The notes: generated by a model not told the origin, from the sequence alone. A stretch of DNA of 43,601 nucleotides from JAJTHB01 sp033763775 (GCA_033763775.1 JANRJW010000002.1:1-43601), one strand, 5' to 3'; counted from the stretch's first letter, positions 7,024-15,651 are shown. Numbers and translations are program-made.

Positions 7024-8900
7024 GGTGCCTGCCTGAGGCTTGCGAGTGCCTGATCATCGATCGTCACATTGTGTTTTTTTCTCAGATAAGCCAGATACTG
7101 ACGAATCATCTCGTCGGAGCTGCTCTCTTCGGCCGAGCGCCTCAGCGAGGCATAATCAGCTTCCAGCGGCGGGGAAGTATGCTCTTCGATGCGATCCAAC
7201 ACGGCAATTACCCAATCACCGGTGTCGTTTTCCGCCATCGCAGTGGCTTCATTTACTCGTCTGTCAAAGAGTTCGTTAAGCAGGGAAGGGGGGGGTGCTG
7301 GCCGATCGTCATTGCGGCGCACCGCTTCAAACCGGCTTTGTTTGAGCTGATGCTGACGAACAAGCGCAGCACGTTCTGCCGGGTTGTTAAATTTAGCACT
7401 GATATCCGCGGCCAGTGCGCTTAACTTTTCCTGACGCTGCCGTGACAGCAGCGCATCAGTCACCTGTTTGCGAATCTCTGCAAGCGGACGAAGCGCTTCC
7501 GGCTGCACACTCTCAACGCGCAGCACATACAAATCTCCACCTTTAGAAGATCGAACCGATGACTCAGTTTTTTCTTCTGTGCTGAACAACACCTCCAGAA
7601 AACGTTCCAGATCCGGAACATCTTTGGCTGGCTCGCCATCTTTGCCGCGTCCTTGGCGATCTACTGGTGCCAGAGTTCGAACCGAAAGCCCTATCGCTGC
7701 CGCCGCTTCTGGCAGGGAGCTGCCCGATGCCAGCGTATCCTCCAGATGGTTGGTGATGGATGACAGCGTCTGTTCCAGCTTGCTCTGGCGAGCTTCCTGT
7801 TCAAGCTGTGTCTTTACCTCATCTAAACGGAGGGTGCGCGGCGGATCAATGCGGGTGACTTTAAAAATATGCCAGCCAAAGGCTGATTGGATGGGCGCGG
7901 TGTAGGAATCCGACACGAGGGCGAATACTTCCTCTGCGGCTTCAGCTGGCAGCTTGCTCTTTTCAACCAGACCCATCACCACCGGTGCGCTATCTTTGTT
8001 GCCGCTTGCGCGTGCCGCTTCGCTAAATGACTTGCCCTCACGCAGAAGCTGATATGCGGCAGTTGCTTTTTCCTTGCTGTCAAATAAAAGCTGCGAAACC
8101 TCGCGGCGCTCGCCGCGTTTGAACTCATCCAGACGCTGCTTGTAGATGGCTTCTAAATCGGCCGACGAGACGGTGATGTCTTTCTCCAGATCTTTAGGGT
8201 GTATCACCACATAACTGGCAGAACGCAGCTCGGGCGTCATGAACTGGGCGCTATGCTCGCGGTGGTAGGTCTCGAGCGCCTCTTGTGTCGGAGGATCAAG
8301 CGGAATGCTTGATTGTGATAATGTGTATAGTGTGCCGCTGCGTGATTGCTTCATTGCCTGATAAAGAAAATCAAGCTCGGCTTTTGATGGTCGGGTGCGC
8401 TGAATGGTCGCCAGCAGGATTTCTGTGGCTAGACTTTGTTTAAGCTGGGCGAGGTAGTCCTTTTCCGTCAGACCATTGCGGCGAAGTGCGAGTAAAAACT
8501 GGTTTTTATCAAACTGACCCTGCGCGTTCTGAAAAGAAGGATTGCTCCGAATCGTATTAAGCAGGTCGGTCTCGGATGGGATGATGCCAAGCTCCGTTGC
8601 TTCCATGTGCAGAAGATTTCTAGCAATCATCTGCTCCAGCACCTGCGCTTCCAGATTCATGGATTGTATCATCTCCGGCGTCAGCGCACGGCCAAAACTG
8701 GTGCGTAACCGCTCTTCCTCGCGCGATACTTCCTGCCCAAGCATCTGCGATGTAATCTGCTGCGAACCGATGCTCGCCACATTCACTTGTCGTGCCTGGC
8801 CGAACAGCATGTCCTCAATACCCCAGATGGCAAAGCTGATAATCAGCAGCACCAGTAGTATCTTAACCATCCAGCCACCAATGCCTGATTGGAAATTCAT
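7020..8900 (-). CDS. ppiD: PpiD/SurA-type periplasmic peptidyl-prolyl isomerase
   Basis: A 626-residue membrane-anchored folding factor. Residues 1-11 are cytoplasmic, about 12-32 form one hydrophobic anchor (MVKILLVLLIISFAIWGIED), and the rest faces the periplasm. A SurA-N-like segment follows (about 35-185), then a parvulin domain (about 225-355; REVSQLLFDSKEKATAAYQL, FGWHIFKVTRIDPP), then a second helical chaperone region to the end. This layout matches PpiD, which helps newly exported proteins fold at the SecYEG exit. It is divergent from tpiA, with an 86-base gap holding both promoters. Pairing of this gene with trpE is common in alphaproteobacteria. Confidence 0.9.
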   Translation of the reverse strand: MNFQSGIGGWMVKILLVLLIISFAIWGIEDMLFGQARQVNVASIGSQQITSQMLGQEVSREEERLRTSFGRALTPEMIQSMNLEAQVLEQMIARNLLHMEATELGIIPSETDLLNTIRSNPSFQNAQGQFDKNQFLLALRRNGLTEKDYLAQLKQSLATEILLATIQRTRPSKAELDFLYQAMKQSRSGTLYTLSQSSIPLDPPTQEALETYHREHSAQFMTPELRSASYVVIHPKDLEKDITVSSADLEAIYKQRLDEFKRGERREVSQLLFDSKEKATAAYQLLREGKSFSEAARASGNKDSAPVVMGLVEKSKLPAEAAEEVFALVSDSYTAPIQSAFGWHIFKVTRIDPPRTLRLDEVKTQLEQEARQSKLEQTLSSITNHLEDTLASGSSLPEAAAAIGLSVRTLAPVDRQGRGKDGEPAKDVPDLERFLEVLFSTEEKTESSVRSSKGGDLYVLRVESVQPEALRPLAEIRKQVTDALLSRQRQEKLSALAADISAKFNNPAERAALVRQHQLKQSRFEAVRRNDDRPAPPPSLLNELFDRRVNEATAMAENDTGDWVIAVLDRIEEHTSPPLEADYASLRRSAEESSSDEMIRQYLAYLRKKHNVTIDDQALASLRQAP

Positions 8901-8986
8901 AGCGCCTCATATTTTTGCTGTTTTCGCAGGTGTACACGCACAAAATCGCGTTGTAAAAGCATTTTTAATCCGTTACTTACGTAGGC

Positions 8987-9715
8987 ATGACCACGCAACC
9001 ACTAATCATTGCCAACTGGAAGATGAATGGCTCCGCGCCGCTTTTGGAGTCGATGCTTCAGGCACTTGCTCCGCTGGCCAGCCGCGCGTTTATCGTGGTT
9101 TGTCCCCCCGCCACCTTGCTCGCCGCTGCGGCGCGCCTTGCCCAGCCACTTGGCATCGCGATCGGCGGGCAGGATTGCCATGAACAGACGGACGGCGCTT
9201 ACACAGGCGATATCAGCGCGGGAATGCTGAAAGAGGCGGGGGCGCGCTACGTGATTCTCGGGCATTCTGAGCGCCGCCAGCACCACCACGAAACCAATGA
9301 AATAGTTCGCAAAAAAGCGATTAAAGCCATTCGCAGTGGCTTAAAACCCATCATTTGTGTTGGTGAAACACTGCGCCAGCGTGAAGAAGGGCTGGCAGAA
9401 AGCGTGGTGGATGCTCAGCTGTGGGAATCCATCCCGGAAGAAGCGGCGCCGGGTGATTTTTTGCTTGCGTATGAGCCGGTTTGGGCTATTGGTTCCGGCA
9501 TCACCGCGACCAAAGCCGATATTGAAGCGATGCATGCGCTGGTTGTGCGTGTGGTAGTTAAAAAATGTGGTGGTGCCGTGCCGGTGGTGTATGGCGGATC
9601 CGTGAAGGCAGAAAATGCCAAAGAAATTCTTGGTTCTTCCCACGTGGCCGGTGTGCTGGTGGGGGGCGCGAGTTTAAAAGTTGAAGAGTTTGTTAGAATT
9701 GTTTCGATGAACTGA
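8987..9715 (+). CDS. tpiA: Triosephosphate isomerase
   Basis: TpiA interconverts dihydroxyacetone phosphate and glyceraldehyde 3-phosphate. It has 242 residues, close to the usual 250. The N-terminal substrate motif IANWKMNG carries the catalytic Lys; YVILGHSERRQHHHETNE carries the electrophilic His; LAYEPVWAIGSGITA carries the catalytic Glu in loop 6; VVYGGSVKAENAKEIL and GVLVGGASL bind the phosphate. It begins the run tpiA, secG, pyrG on the plus strand. The stop codon lies in a short 8-bp repeat array (9714-9745). Confidence 0.97.
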   Translation: MTTQPLIIANWKMNGSAPLLESMLQALAPLASRAFIVVCPPATLLAAAARLAQPLGIAIGGQDCHEQTDGAYTGDISAGMLKEAGARYVILGHSERRQHHHETNEIVRKKAIKAIRSGLKPIICVGETLRQREEGLAESVVDAQLWESIPEEAAPGDFLLAYEPVWAIGSGITATKADIEAMHALVVRVVVKKCGGAVPVVYGGSVKAENAKEILGSSHVAGVLVGGASLKVEEFVRIVSMN

Positions 9716-9745
9716 TGATTCGAAGGCTGGATCATCCGATCATCG
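9714..9745. repeat. Four 8-bp units starting at the tpiA stop codon
   Basis: Read in steps of eight: GATGATTC, GAAGGCTG, GATCATCC, GATCATCG. The last two are reverse-complement forms of GATGATCG-like units, so the array is partly inverted and can fold. The second unit is a poor match. The TGA of tpiA (9713-9715) overlaps the first unit. A similar array lies at the eno stop codon. Confidence 0.5.
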
Positions 9746-9764
9746 CTTAGAGGAATATTTATTT

Positions 9765-10106
9765 ATGTATACCATCCTGCTTGTGATCCATACCATCTTG
9801 GTGTTGTTCCTCATTGTGATTGTGCTGCTGCAGCGCTCGGATTCTGATGGCATGGGCGGCCTCGGCGGTGGTGGTGGCAACCAGTTCATGACTGGCCGCG
9901 CACAGGCCAACCTGCTCACGCGCACCACGGCCATGCTCGCAGGTGCGTTCATGGTCACCAGCATCATCCTTGCTATCATGGCCAACCGCATGACCGATAA
10001 ATCGATCGTAGACAGCATCGCCGCGCCAGCCGCGCAGGAAGCGCCAGCTGCTCCTGATAGCGCGCCGGCGGCACCTGCCTCGCCAACCGTTCCTAAGCCG
10101 GAATAA
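9765..10106 (+). CDS. secG: Preprotein translocase subunit SecG
   Basis: SecG is the small accessory subunit of the SecYEG channel in the inner membrane. This 113-residue protein has a first membrane helix (about residues 2-22), the conserved loop LLQRSDSDGMGGLGGGGGNQ, then TGRAQANLLTRTTAMLAGAF leading into the second helix (about 56-76). The C-terminal tail is rich in Ala and Pro (EAPAAPDSAPAAPAS), common in alphaproteobacterial SecG. The ribosome-binding site AGAGGAA is 12 bases upstream of the ATG. pyrG follows after six bases. Confidence 0.95.
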   Translation: MYTILLVIHTILVLFLIVIVLLQRSDSDGMGGLGGGGGNQFMTGRAQANLLTRTTAMLAGAFMVTSIILAIMANRMTDKSIVDSIAAPAAQEAPAAPDSAPAAPASPTVPKPE

Positions 10107-10112
10107 TCAGCC

Positions 10113-11765
10113 ATGGCCGCCCGTTTTATTTTTATTACTGGCGGTGTGGTCAGCTCTCTGGGCAAGGGGCTGGCAAGCGCGTCGCTTGGCGCGCTGCTTC
10201 AATCACGCGGGTATAAGGTGCGGCTGAGAAAGCTTGACCCTTATCTCAATGTTGACCCCGGCACAATGAACCCGACGCAGCACGGCGAAGTGTTTGTGAC
10301 GGATGACGGCGCGGAAACCGACCTCGATCTTGGCCATTATGAGCGCTTCACCGGCGTATCTGCGCGGCGCAGCGATTCGGTGACCACCGGCCAGATTTAT
10401 TCGCAGCTACTTTCCAAAGAGCGCCGCGGCGATTATCTCGGCGGCACCGTGCAGGTGATCCCGCATGTGACCGACCTGATTAAAGAATTCATCCTGCGCG
10501 ACACTGACGGCGAGGATTTTGTGCTGTGCGAAATTGGCGGCACAGTGGGCGATATTGAAGGCCAGCCCTTTTTAGAAGCGATTCGTCAACTTGGCTGGGA
10601 GCTGGGCAAAGAGCGGGTGCTGTATGTTCATCTCACGCTCGTGCCATACATCGCCGCAGCGAAGGAACTCAAAACCAAGCCGACGCAGCACAGCGTGAAA
10701 GAGCTGCGCATGATCGGTATTCAGCCGGATATTCTGCTCTGCCGCGCTGATCGCGAGATTCCGCTGGCGGAGCGCCGCAAGATTGCGCTGTTCTGCAACA
10801 TTCGTGAGGAATGCGTGATTCAGGCGCTGGATGTTGGCTCGATTTATGAAGTGCCGCGCCGCTACAGCGAGCAGGGCTTTGATGCGCAGGTGCTGAAACT
10901 TTTCGGTATGCAGGCGGCTGGCAAGCCCGACCTTGCGAAATGGGATACCATTCTTGAGCGCGTGCAAAACCCGAGGGGCGAAGTGACGATTGCGCTGGTG
11001 GGCAAATATATGGGCATGGGTGATGCTTATAAATCGCTGACCGAGGCGCTGGATCATGCCGGTATCGCGAACCAGATGAAGGTGAATGTGCGGTGGGTGG
11101 ATGCCAGTGATTTTGACAAGCAGGACGCAGCCAAAGAGCTGTCGGATGTGGATGCGGTGCTGGTGCCGGGCGGCTTTGGCGAGCGCGGCGTGAATGGCAA
11201 AATCGCCGCCATTCGTTTCGCGCGCGAAATGAAAAAACCCTATCTCGGTATCTGCTTTGGTATGCAGCTGGCCTGCATCGAGTTTGCACGCAATGTGCTG
11301 GGCATGAAAGACGCCACCTCCAGCGAGTTTGGCGAGCAGAAAACCGGCGCGGCGCCACTGGTTGGCCTGATGACTGAATGGGTAAAGGGCGGCCAGCTTG
11401 AAAAGCGCGCCAGCGGCAGTGATCTTGGCGGCACGATGCGCCTTGGCGCCTATGACTGTCACATCGCCAAAGGTTCGCTTGCAGAGAATGTGTATGGCGC
11501 AGCGGTGATCAGCGAACGCCACCGTCACCGTTATGAGGTGAATATGAGCTACCGCGATGAATTCGAAAAAGCGGGCATGATGTTCTCTGGTCTGTCGCCG
11601 GATGGCGCTTTGCCGGAAATTGCAGAGCTGAAAGATCACCCGTGGTTTATCGGCGTGCAGTTCCACCCAGAGCTTAAGAGTCGTCCCTTTGCGCCGCACC
11701 CGCTCTTTGCCAGCTTCGTGAAGGCGGCGATGACGAAAAAAAATAGCGAAAAGAAAGCGGCATGA
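10113..11765 (+). CDS. pyrG: CTP synthase
   Basis: PyrG aminates UTP to CTP with ATP and glutamine. It has 550 residues, full length. The synthetase domain starts FIFITGGVVSSLGKGLASAS with the P-loop, then RLRKLDPYLNVDPGTMNP and CEIGGTVGDIEGQPF. The glutamine amidotransferase domain begins near residue 290 (IALVGKYMGMGDAYKSL) and holds the nucleophile Cys in YLGICFGMQLACIEFARN and the His-Glu pair in GVQFHPELKSRPF. The stop overlaps the start of the ORF6N gene by four bases. Confidence 0.98.
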   Translation: MAARFIFITGGVVSSLGKGLASASLGALLQSRGYKVRLRKLDPYLNVDPGTMNPTQHGEVFVTDDGAETDLDLGHYERFTGVSARRSDSVTTGQIYSQLLSKERRGDYLGGTVQVIPHVTDLIKEFILRDTDGEDFVLCEIGGTVGDIEGQPFLEAIRQLGWELGKERVLYVHLTLVPYIAAAKELKTKPTQHSVKELRMIGIQPDILLCRADREIPLAERRKIALFCNIREECVIQALDVGSIYEVPRRYSEQGFDAQVLKLFGMQAAGKPDLAKWDTILERVQNPRGEVTIALVGKYMGMGDAYKSLTEALDHAGIANQMKVNVRWVDASDFDKQDAAKELSDVDAVLVPGGFGERGVNGKIAAIRFAREMKKPYLGICFGMQLACIEFARNVLGMKDATSSEFGEQKTGAAPLVGLMTEWVKGGQLEKRASGSDLGGTMRLGAYDCHIAKGSLAENVYGAAVISERHRHRYEVNMSYRDEFEKAGMMFSGLSPDGALPEIAELKDHPWFIGVQFHPELKSRPFAPHPLFASFVKAAMTKKNSEKKAA

Positions 11766-12301
11766 AAACCATGAAAGCGGTTCGCGCGAGTGCAATAGTA
11801 TTGCCCCAGCGAATTGAGCAGAAAATTATACTCATTCGCGGTCATAAGGTGTTGATCGATTCTGATTTGGCTGAGTTATATGGTGTTGAAACCAAAATGT
11901 TGCTACGTCAGGTTAGGCGTAATATCAGTCGATTCCCTGAAGATTTTATGATGCAACTAACGCTGAATGAATGGGACGACTTGAGGTGCCAATTTGGCAC
12001 CTCAAGTTCCTATGGTGGTCGTCGTTATCTTCCATATGTATTTACAGAGCAAGGGGTGTCCATGCTTTCCAGTGTTCTAAACAGTGAGCGTGCGATTGAA
12101 GTTAACATTCAGATTATGCGTGCATTCGTAAAGCTGCGTAAGATGCTTTCGAGCCACAAAGAACTTGCTCGCAAGATTGATGAAATGGAAAAGCAATATG
12201 ATCATCAATTTGCCATGGTGTTTGATGCAATTAAGAAGCTGATGCAGCCGCAACCACTACCTAAAAAGCGTAAAATCGGTTATATTATCAACGATGATTA
12301 A
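11762..12301 (+). CDS. ORF6N-domain protein (KilA-N related)
   Basis: The N-terminal half is an ORF6N domain: IILIRGHKVLIDSDLAELYG, then VETKMLLRQVRRNISRFPED, then GGRRYLPYVFTEQGVSMLSS. ORF6N domains are DNA-binding modules related to KilA-N, found in phage, mobile elements and many bacterial chromosomes. The C-terminal part (about 125-179) is a basic coiled-coil-like tail. The gene is more AT-rich than pyrG and kdsA and is inserted between them, with four-base coupling to pyrG and a short overlap with the kdsA region. It was probably acquired by transfer. Its target is unknown; the internal palindrome at 11979-12007 is a possible site. Confidence 0.85.
   Translation: MKTMKAVRASAIVLPQRIEQKIILIRGHKVLIDSDLAELYGVETKMLLRQVRRNISRFPEDFMMQLTLNEWDDLRCQFGTSSSYGGRRYLPYVFTEQGVSMLSSVLNSERAIEVNIQIMRAFVKLRKMLSSHKELARKIDEMEKQYDHQFAMVFDAIKKLMQPQPLPKKRKIGYIINDD
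11979..12007. repeat. Perfect 29-bp palindrome inside the ORF6N gene
   Basis: The arms ACTTGAGGTGCCAA (11979-11992) and TTGGCACCTCAAGT (11994-12007) are exact inverses around one T. They encode the DLRCQFGTSS stretch, a conserved part of ORF6N domains, but such a perfect palindrome is not required by the protein. It can form a strong mRNA hairpin or serve as a binding site. Confidence 0.7.
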
Positions 12302-12305
12302 TGAT

Positions 12306-13136
12306 ATGAACCCCATCCGTCATATTCAAATTGGTCATGTGAAAATGGGCAATGACTTGCCATTTGTGCTCATTGCTGGCCCGTGTCAGGTGGAATCACG
12401 CGATCATGCCCTGTTCATGGTGGAAGCGCTGATCAAAATCACCACCAAGCTTGATATTCCCTTTATTTACAAATCATCCTACGACAAGGCCAACCGCACC
12501 AGCGTGCATGGCCAGCGTGGTGCTGGGCTGGTGGCAACCATGCCGATTTTTGATGAGATTCGCTCTGAGCTGGGGGTGCCGATCCTCACCGATGTGCATA
12601 CCGAAGAGCAGTGCGAGGTGGTGGCACCGCATGTCGATGTGCTGCAAATTCCAGCGTTTTTATGCCGCCAGACGGACATGCTGATGGCCGCCGCCGCTAC
12701 CCGCAAGGTGGTGAATGTGAAAAAAGGCCAGTTCCTTGCGCCATGGGACATGAAAAACGTGGTCGAGAAAATGGATTATGCAGGCAACCCCAATGTGATT
12801 CTTACCGAGCGCGGCGCGAGCTTTGGCTATAACACGCTGGTGAACGATATGCGCGCTCTGCCGATTATGGCCGAAACGGGCTGTCCGGTGGTGATTGATG
12901 CGACGCACAGCGTGCAGCAGCCGGGCGGCAAGGGCACCTCTAGCGGCGGCGACCGTCGCTTTGTGCCGGCGATCGCGCGAGCGAGCGTGGCGGTGGGTGT
13001 GGCCGGGGTGTTCATCGAAACGCATCAGGATCCCGATAGGGCACCGTCCGATGGGCCGAACATGGTGAAGCTGGGTGAGCTGGAGGCGCTGCTCGTTGGC
13101 CTCAAGGAATTTGATAAGCTAGCGAAGGCGCTGTAG
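12306..13136 (+). CDS. kdsA: 3-deoxy-8-phosphooctulonate synthase
   Basis: KdsA condenses phosphoenolpyruvate with arabinose 5-phosphate to Kdo 8-phosphate, for the LPS inner core. Motifs: IAGPCQVESRDHA, YKSSYDKANRTS, LTDVHTEEQC, IPAFLCRQTDML, TERGASFGYN and ATHSVQQPGG. Cys27 in AGPCQVES takes the place of the Asn found in E. coli KdsA, which points to the metal-dependent class. I chose the ATG at 12306, giving 276 residues; an ATG four codons upstream (12294) overlaps the previous gene. Its substrate is made by KdsD, encoded at 40797. Confidence 0.97.
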   Translation: MNPIRHIQIGHVKMGNDLPFVLIAGPCQVESRDHALFMVEALIKITTKLDIPFIYKSSYDKANRTSVHGQRGAGLVATMPIFDEIRSELGVPILTDVHTEEQCEVVAPHVDVLQIPAFLCRQTDMLMAAAATRKVVNVKKGQFLAPWDMKNVVEKMDYAGNPNVILTERGASFGYNTLVNDMRALPIMAETGCPVVIDATHSVQQPGGKGTSSGGDRRFVPAIARASVAVGVAGVFIETHQDPDRAPSDGPNMVKLGELEALLVGLKEFDKLAKAL

Positions 13137-13508
13137 CCTCTCTACGTTATTGCCAGCTAATGTAGTTTCCGTGCTGTAGGCACTATCCCCAGCGAAGCGA
13201 ACACCGAACTGATAGAGCATCTCTAAAACCTCCCTGCCTTTAAATATAAGGACTGGTTGAGTGGTATTTGACTGTAAAAGGGCGAGGTTTGCGGAGCCAG
13301 GAAAATCAGCTTTCTCGAGTGATTCGACCGTGGAGCTAATCTGCGCATGAAGCTGATCGGGTGGAAGTGTTCTGTCGAAATAATCAACCACAATGATATC
13401 GCCATGAAGTAGTTTGATTTTATCGTCACTGCAGTTGTTGGCAATGTACTTGCCGAAGTGCTCGCGAAGGCTGGTTTGTAAGGTTTTTTCATTAAAGTTT
13501 GAGGTCAT
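13119..13508 (-). CDS. Hypothetical protein, 129 aa
   Basis: I do not recognise this protein. It looks soluble, with mixed helix and strand (IKLLHGDIIVVDYFDRTLPP, QPVLIFKGREVLEMLYQFG) and no signal peptide. Its last 18 bases overlap the end of kdsA on the other strand. Its start overlaps the stop of the next minus-strand gene by four bases (ATGA), so the two are one translationally coupled operon. Function unknown. Confidence 0.65.
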   Translation of the reverse strand: MTSNFNEKTLQTSLREHFGKYIANNCSDDKIKLLHGDIIVVDYFDRTLPPDQLHAQISSTVESLEKADFPGSANLALLQSNTTQPVLIFKGREVLEMLYQFGVRFAGDSAYSTETTLAGNNVERLQRLR

Positions 13509-13948
13509 AGATTCTTCATGGATTCAATGAATTTGCGAAGCGCTGTTTCCAGCAGGTGAAGGGCGCTGACGATATTTGCTGGTTGGCTGCCAGCAAAGCC
13601 GCTCTGCAGCTCTGCCAGCGCCGACTTGCAAACCTGCGCCAGCGTTTCCAGCGGGTCATCCAGCACTGGAACCAACACCGAATCATCCTCTTTCTGGTGG
13701 CGGTAATGCTGATGAAAGTGGCGTGGGCCTTTGCATTCACGCAGCGCCAGCGAAACGCGCGACACCAGATTTTTCAGGCGGCGCTCAGACAGCTCGAATT
13801 CAATATCCTCGCGCTCATGAGCGAATTGCGTATCCAGCAATCCTATGCAGGCATCTTCAAGTGACAGGAGCGCTGCTTCGATCGCGGGCGAAGTAGAGGA
13901 GGAAACAGGGGCAGTTTTTTCAACTTTGACCGAGCGCTTCATGGCCAC
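13505..13948 (-). CDS. Hypothetical protein, 147 aa
   Basis: I do not recognise this protein. After a Ser/Pro-rich N-terminal tail (about 20 residues) it is helical, with a His-rich segment HFHQHYRHQKEDD near the middle that could bind metal or simply be charged. No membrane helix is visible. It is the first gene of a two-gene minus-strand operon and is divergent from the glycosyltransferase at 14024, with 75 bases between them. Confidence 0.65.
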   Translation of the reverse strand: MAMKRSVKVEKTAPVSSSTSPAIEAALLSLEDACIGLLDTQFAHEREDIEFELSERRLKNLVSRVSLALRECKGPRHFHQHYRHQKEDDSVLVPVLDDPLETLAQVCKSALAELQSGFAGSQPANIVSALHLLETALRKFIESMKNL

Positions 13949-14023
13949 CTCGCATGTTGCATTTTTCAGGCTTTTATTATACGCCTGCCTTTTCGACTTG
14001 CCAACCGTTAATCGCTGTTAGTC

Positions 14024-15586
14024 ATGCGTCTTCAGCTAGCCAGAGCTTTGCTTGCTTATGATGTCTTCATCATCGCTGTGATGATGCTGGTGTTTTCTCT
14101 GGTTTTTTTTCAAATTAATATTGATGACGCATACATCACCTTCCGTTATGGCGCTAATTGGGCGGCATTTAGCACTTGGAACTGGAACCCGGAGGGCGAG
14201 CGCGTCGAGGCCTATACCAACTTTTCTTATGCGCTGCTTTCCATCATTCCGCACGCGCTGAATATCTCCACCTATCTGTTCATGAAGCTGGTTGGGCTTG
14301 TTTGTTTTATCCTGCTGCTGCTTCGTGTTCGCGCGTTATGTGATCATGATCCTTGGCTTCGATTACTTGCCAGCCTGATGGTGGTCGCCAATCCCTATCT
14401 TTACATTCATGTGTTTTCCGGATTGGAGACACCTCTTTACATGCTGCTTCTGCTGGAGCTTTTTGTTCAGACTGGCCGCCTGATGGGGGAGGCGGGCAAG
14501 CATCACCCGAGCTATCATGCGGCGCTGCTGCTTCTGTTGCCGCTGACGCGCCCGGATGGTGCGATTTTTTCTGTAGTATCGCTGGGGGTCTGGTTTTATT
14601 TCCAGCGCGGCCAGATATTTAAATGTTTGATGCTATGGCTTTGCGGTTTGCTGGCCTTGGCTTACATGGCCTGGCGTATCCATTATTTCGGCCATCTGCT
14701 GCCCAATACATTTTATCTCAAGTCTGGCCTGAGCGACGGCCTGATTGAGTCGGTATTTAATCTCACCGAATCACGCATGTATCTGGCGGCGATTGCCGTA
14801 TCCATCTGGTGTATTCGTGCGCCTGCTTACCGTGTGGTGGCTGCCGCTGCCGTGATGACCCATCTGCTGGCTTATGTGGATTCCAAGCTGGCGATGAATT
14901 ATGCGGATCGTTTCTTCCTGCAGCTATATGTGCCGGTGCTCCTCTATGGTGCACATTTTGTGGCACGTGGGATGGTTGCCAAATGGCCACCTGTATCTAT
15001 CTCGGCTTATCTGGTGATGGGTATACTCCATATCCTTCCTTGTTATGACAGCAATAAGCTTTATGAGATGATGGTTGAATGGAATAAAACGCAAGATAGC
15101 TACCGGTATATTGGTCAGGGGCTCGCCCCGTACCGAGACCAATCATATCGTCTGATGGTGGCAGAAGCTGGTTCAATCCCTTATTATTCCGGATGGCAGA
15201 CTATTGATTTTGGCGGACTTGCGGATGTGACCATCGCGCATCACGGCAATAGTATGAGCTACATGGAGCAAGTCAGCCCTGATGTGATCATTCTTTACGC
15301 CACCGGCTATGGCGAAGATTCGTTGCTGGTTCAGGCGCGCGATTATCATGTCATTGATGAGTATATTCGTCAGTCCGGGCTGTATGAGTATGCCGGAACC
15401 GTCCGCACGTCTGATAAGCATTACATGGCGTTTTATGTAAAGCACTCCATCGGCGACGCTGGAGCAATCAAAGCCGTTATCCAGCAGCTTATCGAGCGAG
15501 GAAGATCGCTTTATGACAGGCGCGATGTAAAGGGAGCGGTTGCGCGTTTAATCAGCTTTGAATATGCCTACTACCCGAATCCCTAG
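14024..15586 (+). CDS. GT-C family membrane glycosyltransferase
   Basis: A 520-residue multi-pass inner-membrane protein. The first periplasmic loop carries the GT-C acidic motif DDAYITFRY near residue 36, followed by ERVEAYTNFSYALL near 66, a pattern shared with AftB-like and other polyprenyl-phosphate-sugar transferases. Then come SGLETPLYMLLLL and about nine more hydrophobic segments, with a soluble C-terminal part from about residue 345. The protein at 32409-34430 is a paralogue by these same motifs. The sugar and acceptor are unknown; an envelope polysaccharide or LPS is likely. It stands between unknown genes and eno. Confidence 0.8.
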   Translation: MRLQLARALLAYDVFIIAVMMLVFSLVFFQINIDDAYITFRYGANWAAFSTWNWNPEGERVEAYTNFSYALLSIIPHALNISTYLFMKLVGLVCFILLLLRVRALCDHDPWLRLLASLMVVANPYLYIHVFSGLETPLYMLLLLELFVQTGRLMGEAGKHHPSYHAALLLLLPLTRPDGAIFSVVSLGVWFYFQRGQIFKCLMLWLCGLLALAYMAWRIHYFGHLLPNTFYLKSGLSDGLIESVFNLTESRMYLAAIAVSIWCIRAPAYRVVAAAAVMTHLLAYVDSKLAMNYADRFFLQLYVPVLLYGAHFVARGMVAKWPPVSISAYLVMGILHILPCYDSNKLYEMMVEWNKTQDSYRYIGQGLAPYRDQSYRLMVAEAGSIPYYSGWQTIDFGGLADVTIAHHGNSMSYMEQVSPDVIILYATGYGEDSLLVQARDYHVIDEYIRQSGLYEYAGTVRTSDKHYMAFYVKHSIGDAGAIKAVIQQLIERGRSLYDRRDVKGAVARLISFEYAYYPNP

Positions 15587-15613
15587 TTGCAAAGGCGGCC
15601 GGGCTGCTATAAG
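15587..15613 (+). promoter_or_regulatory. Candidate eno promoter
   Basis: TTGCAA (15587-15592) and TATAAG (15608-15613) resemble sigma-70 -35 and -10 boxes, with a short 15-base spacer. They lie directly after the glycosyltransferase stop and about 39 bases upstream of the eno ATG. Spacing is below optimum, so this is tentative. Confidence 0.35.
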
Positions 15614-15651
15614 GCCTTGTGCGTTAATTACCACCCTATTTGCGAGAGTTT

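Noticed and set aside
10572..11795. 407-codon minus-strand frame opposite pyrG
   Set aside because: It is antisense to a full-length CTP synthase gene; its His/Arg-rich composition is that of a shadow frame in GC-rich DNA.
11762..12301. Prophage, because of the ORF6N domain
   Set aside because: No integrase, structural or lysis gene is nearby and the flanking genes are a normal core string.
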